A stretch of 6,688 nt of DNA from positions 1,526 through 8,213 of the forward strand of contig DUGC01000090.1 of NCBI GenBank assembly GCA_013331625.1. The letters run 5' to 3'. The notes beneath the pieces were generated by a model that was not told the DNA's origin, did not search any database, and saw only the letters and a program-made list of their open reading frames with translations. This document shows positions 5,869 to 6,688 of this stretch, piece after piece (the first letter of the stretch is position 1; every line of letters starts with the position of its first letter). The translations under genes were made by a program, and so were the position numbers. This stretch comes from Candidatus Iainarchaeum sp. Its GTDB lineage: Archaea > Iainarchaeota > Iainarchaeia > Iainarchaeales > Iainarchaeaceae.

Positions 5869-6642
5869 ATGCCAAAATGGGTAGCCATCTTGCCTGTTTA
5901 TAATGAAGAATCACATATCCGCAATTTAATTCCGGTTCTCCAAAAATGGGTTTCTGAAGACATGGCTGAACGGGCAGTTGTGTGCGTGGATGATGGCAGT
6001 ACAGATAAAACCCGGGAAATTCTTGAACGTGCCGGCCTTAGGGTGATATCATCGGACCCGTTACGGCATCGCAATCTGGGGAAGGCGCAAGCGTTTGCTG
6101 CAGGTGCCAAGTTTGCAGACAAAGTGGATGCAAAAATAGTTGTTTCCCTTGACGCTGACATTCTTGACCCTACAGCTGAAAAGATCACTTCACTTGCACG
6201 GGAAATTGAACGGTCAAAGTTTAATATGCTTGTTGCAACTCAATTGGAACCAACTGTGGTGCGTTTTCCGGGGTCTGCCCCGAAGATGGAATATCAAGTG
6301 ATTGGGACACCTTATACTGGGCCCCGTGCAATTAAGATGTCTGCTCTAACCCCCTTGCTCAATCGCAACCCCAAATGGATTTCACTTTTCAAAGGTTTTG
6401 CAATAGAAGTGGCTCTTGAACATTTAATTCCAAATAAATCACGCTCACAAGTGTCTTTTTACACCGATAAAGGATTTAGGAAAGGTAGGCGCAAGCAAAA
6501 CAGGCAGATTCGCACAGCTATACGCAAGATTGAGCAGCGTGATGGTCTATGCTCTAAATTGCGGGAATTCAGGAAAACCAACAGGGCCTTTGCAAAAAAT
6601 TACCTTGCGGAAATGAAAAAGAAACACCACCACATGCGCTAA
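5869..6642 (+). CDS. Family 2 glycosyltransferase (GT-A fold), soluble
   Basis: It is predicted to move a sugar from a nucleotide-sugar donor to an acceptor, possibly a lipid or glycan at the inner face of the membrane. In 257 residues it shows the GT2 opening AILPVYNEESHI (6-17), the donor-binding VDDGSTDKT (40-48), GKAQAFAAG (71-79), and the metal-binding DAD at 95-97 in SLDADILDP. An acceptor-side region GPRAIKMSAL (151-160) through KGFAIEVALE (175-184) follows, with the glutamates expected near the catalytic base. The C-terminal 60 residues are very basic and end in KKKHHHMR. There is no membrane segment, unlike many polytopic GT2 enzymes. The ATG at 5869 begins the conserved fold; the open frame upstream runs back into the SRP RNA and is not coding. 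The donor and acceptor cannot be told from the sequence. No other glycan gene is in view. Confidence 0.92.
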   Translation: MPKWVAILPVYNEESHIRNLIPVLQKWVSEDMAERAVVCVDDGSTDKTREILERAGLRVISSDPLRHRNLGKAQAFAAGAKFADKVDAKIVVSLDADILDPTAEKITSLAREIERSKFNMLVATQLEPTVVRFPGSAPKMEYQVIGTPYTGPRAIKMSALTPLLNRNPKWISLFKGFAIEVALEHLIPNKSRSQVSFYTDKGFRKGRRKQNRQIRTAIRKIEQRDGLCSKLREFRKTNRAFAKNYLAEMKKKHHHMR

Positions 6643-6688
6643 ATATGTTGGGGGGAGAGAGAGGATATTACCGTTCTATTCTGAATTG
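6643..6688. other. Window end, no gene seen
   Basis: The 46 bases after the glycosyltransferase stop hold a purine-rich GGGGGGAGAGAGAGG tract and no recognisable hairpin or start. The next gene lies beyond the window. Confidence 0.4.

Overview
The window looks like a piece of an archaeal chromosome. It carries a PAN-type 26S-like proteasomal ATPase, an archaeal-style site-2 protease, FtsZ, and an Alu-domain-containing signal recognition particle (SRP) RNA. TATA-like boxes sit about 25 bases before the inferred RNA starts, and GGGGTGA Shine-Dalgarno motifs precede two of the genes. The phylum cannot be fixed from the sequence alone. A small-genome DPANN-type lineage is possible, but that is a low-confidence guess. 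No mobile element, CRISPR array, tRNA or phage gene was found.

Layout: (1) 1-1122 (+) is the 3' part of an unrecognised modular protein: Pro/Ala linker, beta-rich domain, second Pro/Ala linker, second beta-rich domain. It converges on (2) 1180-2376 (-), the proteasome-activating nucleotidase PAN. Across a divergent promoter region of about 170 bases lies (3) 2546-3964 (+), a polytopic PDZ-containing M50 metalloprotease. It converges on (4) 4079-5155 (-), ftsZ, with a strong GC-rich hairpin between the two stops. (5) 5156-5547 is an AT-rich regulatory gap with the ftsZ promoter at one end and the SRP RNA promoter at the other. (6) 5548-5824 (+) is the SRP RNA, ending in a T5 run. (7) 5869-6642 (+) is a soluble GT2-family glycosyltransferase, probably read from a leaderless transcript.

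Functionally this is mostly a core cell-biology neighbourhood: cytosolic protein unfolding and degradation (PAN), intramembrane proteolysis (M50), division (FtsZ), and membrane targeting (SRP RNA). Every protein gene has its own strand or spacer, so no operon is evident. The most notable points are a PAN whose C-terminus lacks the HbYX proteasome-docking motif, an SRP RNA whose S domain can be drawn as one continuous rod without a convincing helix 6, a repeated 11-mer with an inverted partner over the ftsZ promoter, and the patchwork composition of the first gene. No clearly new multi-gene system was found.
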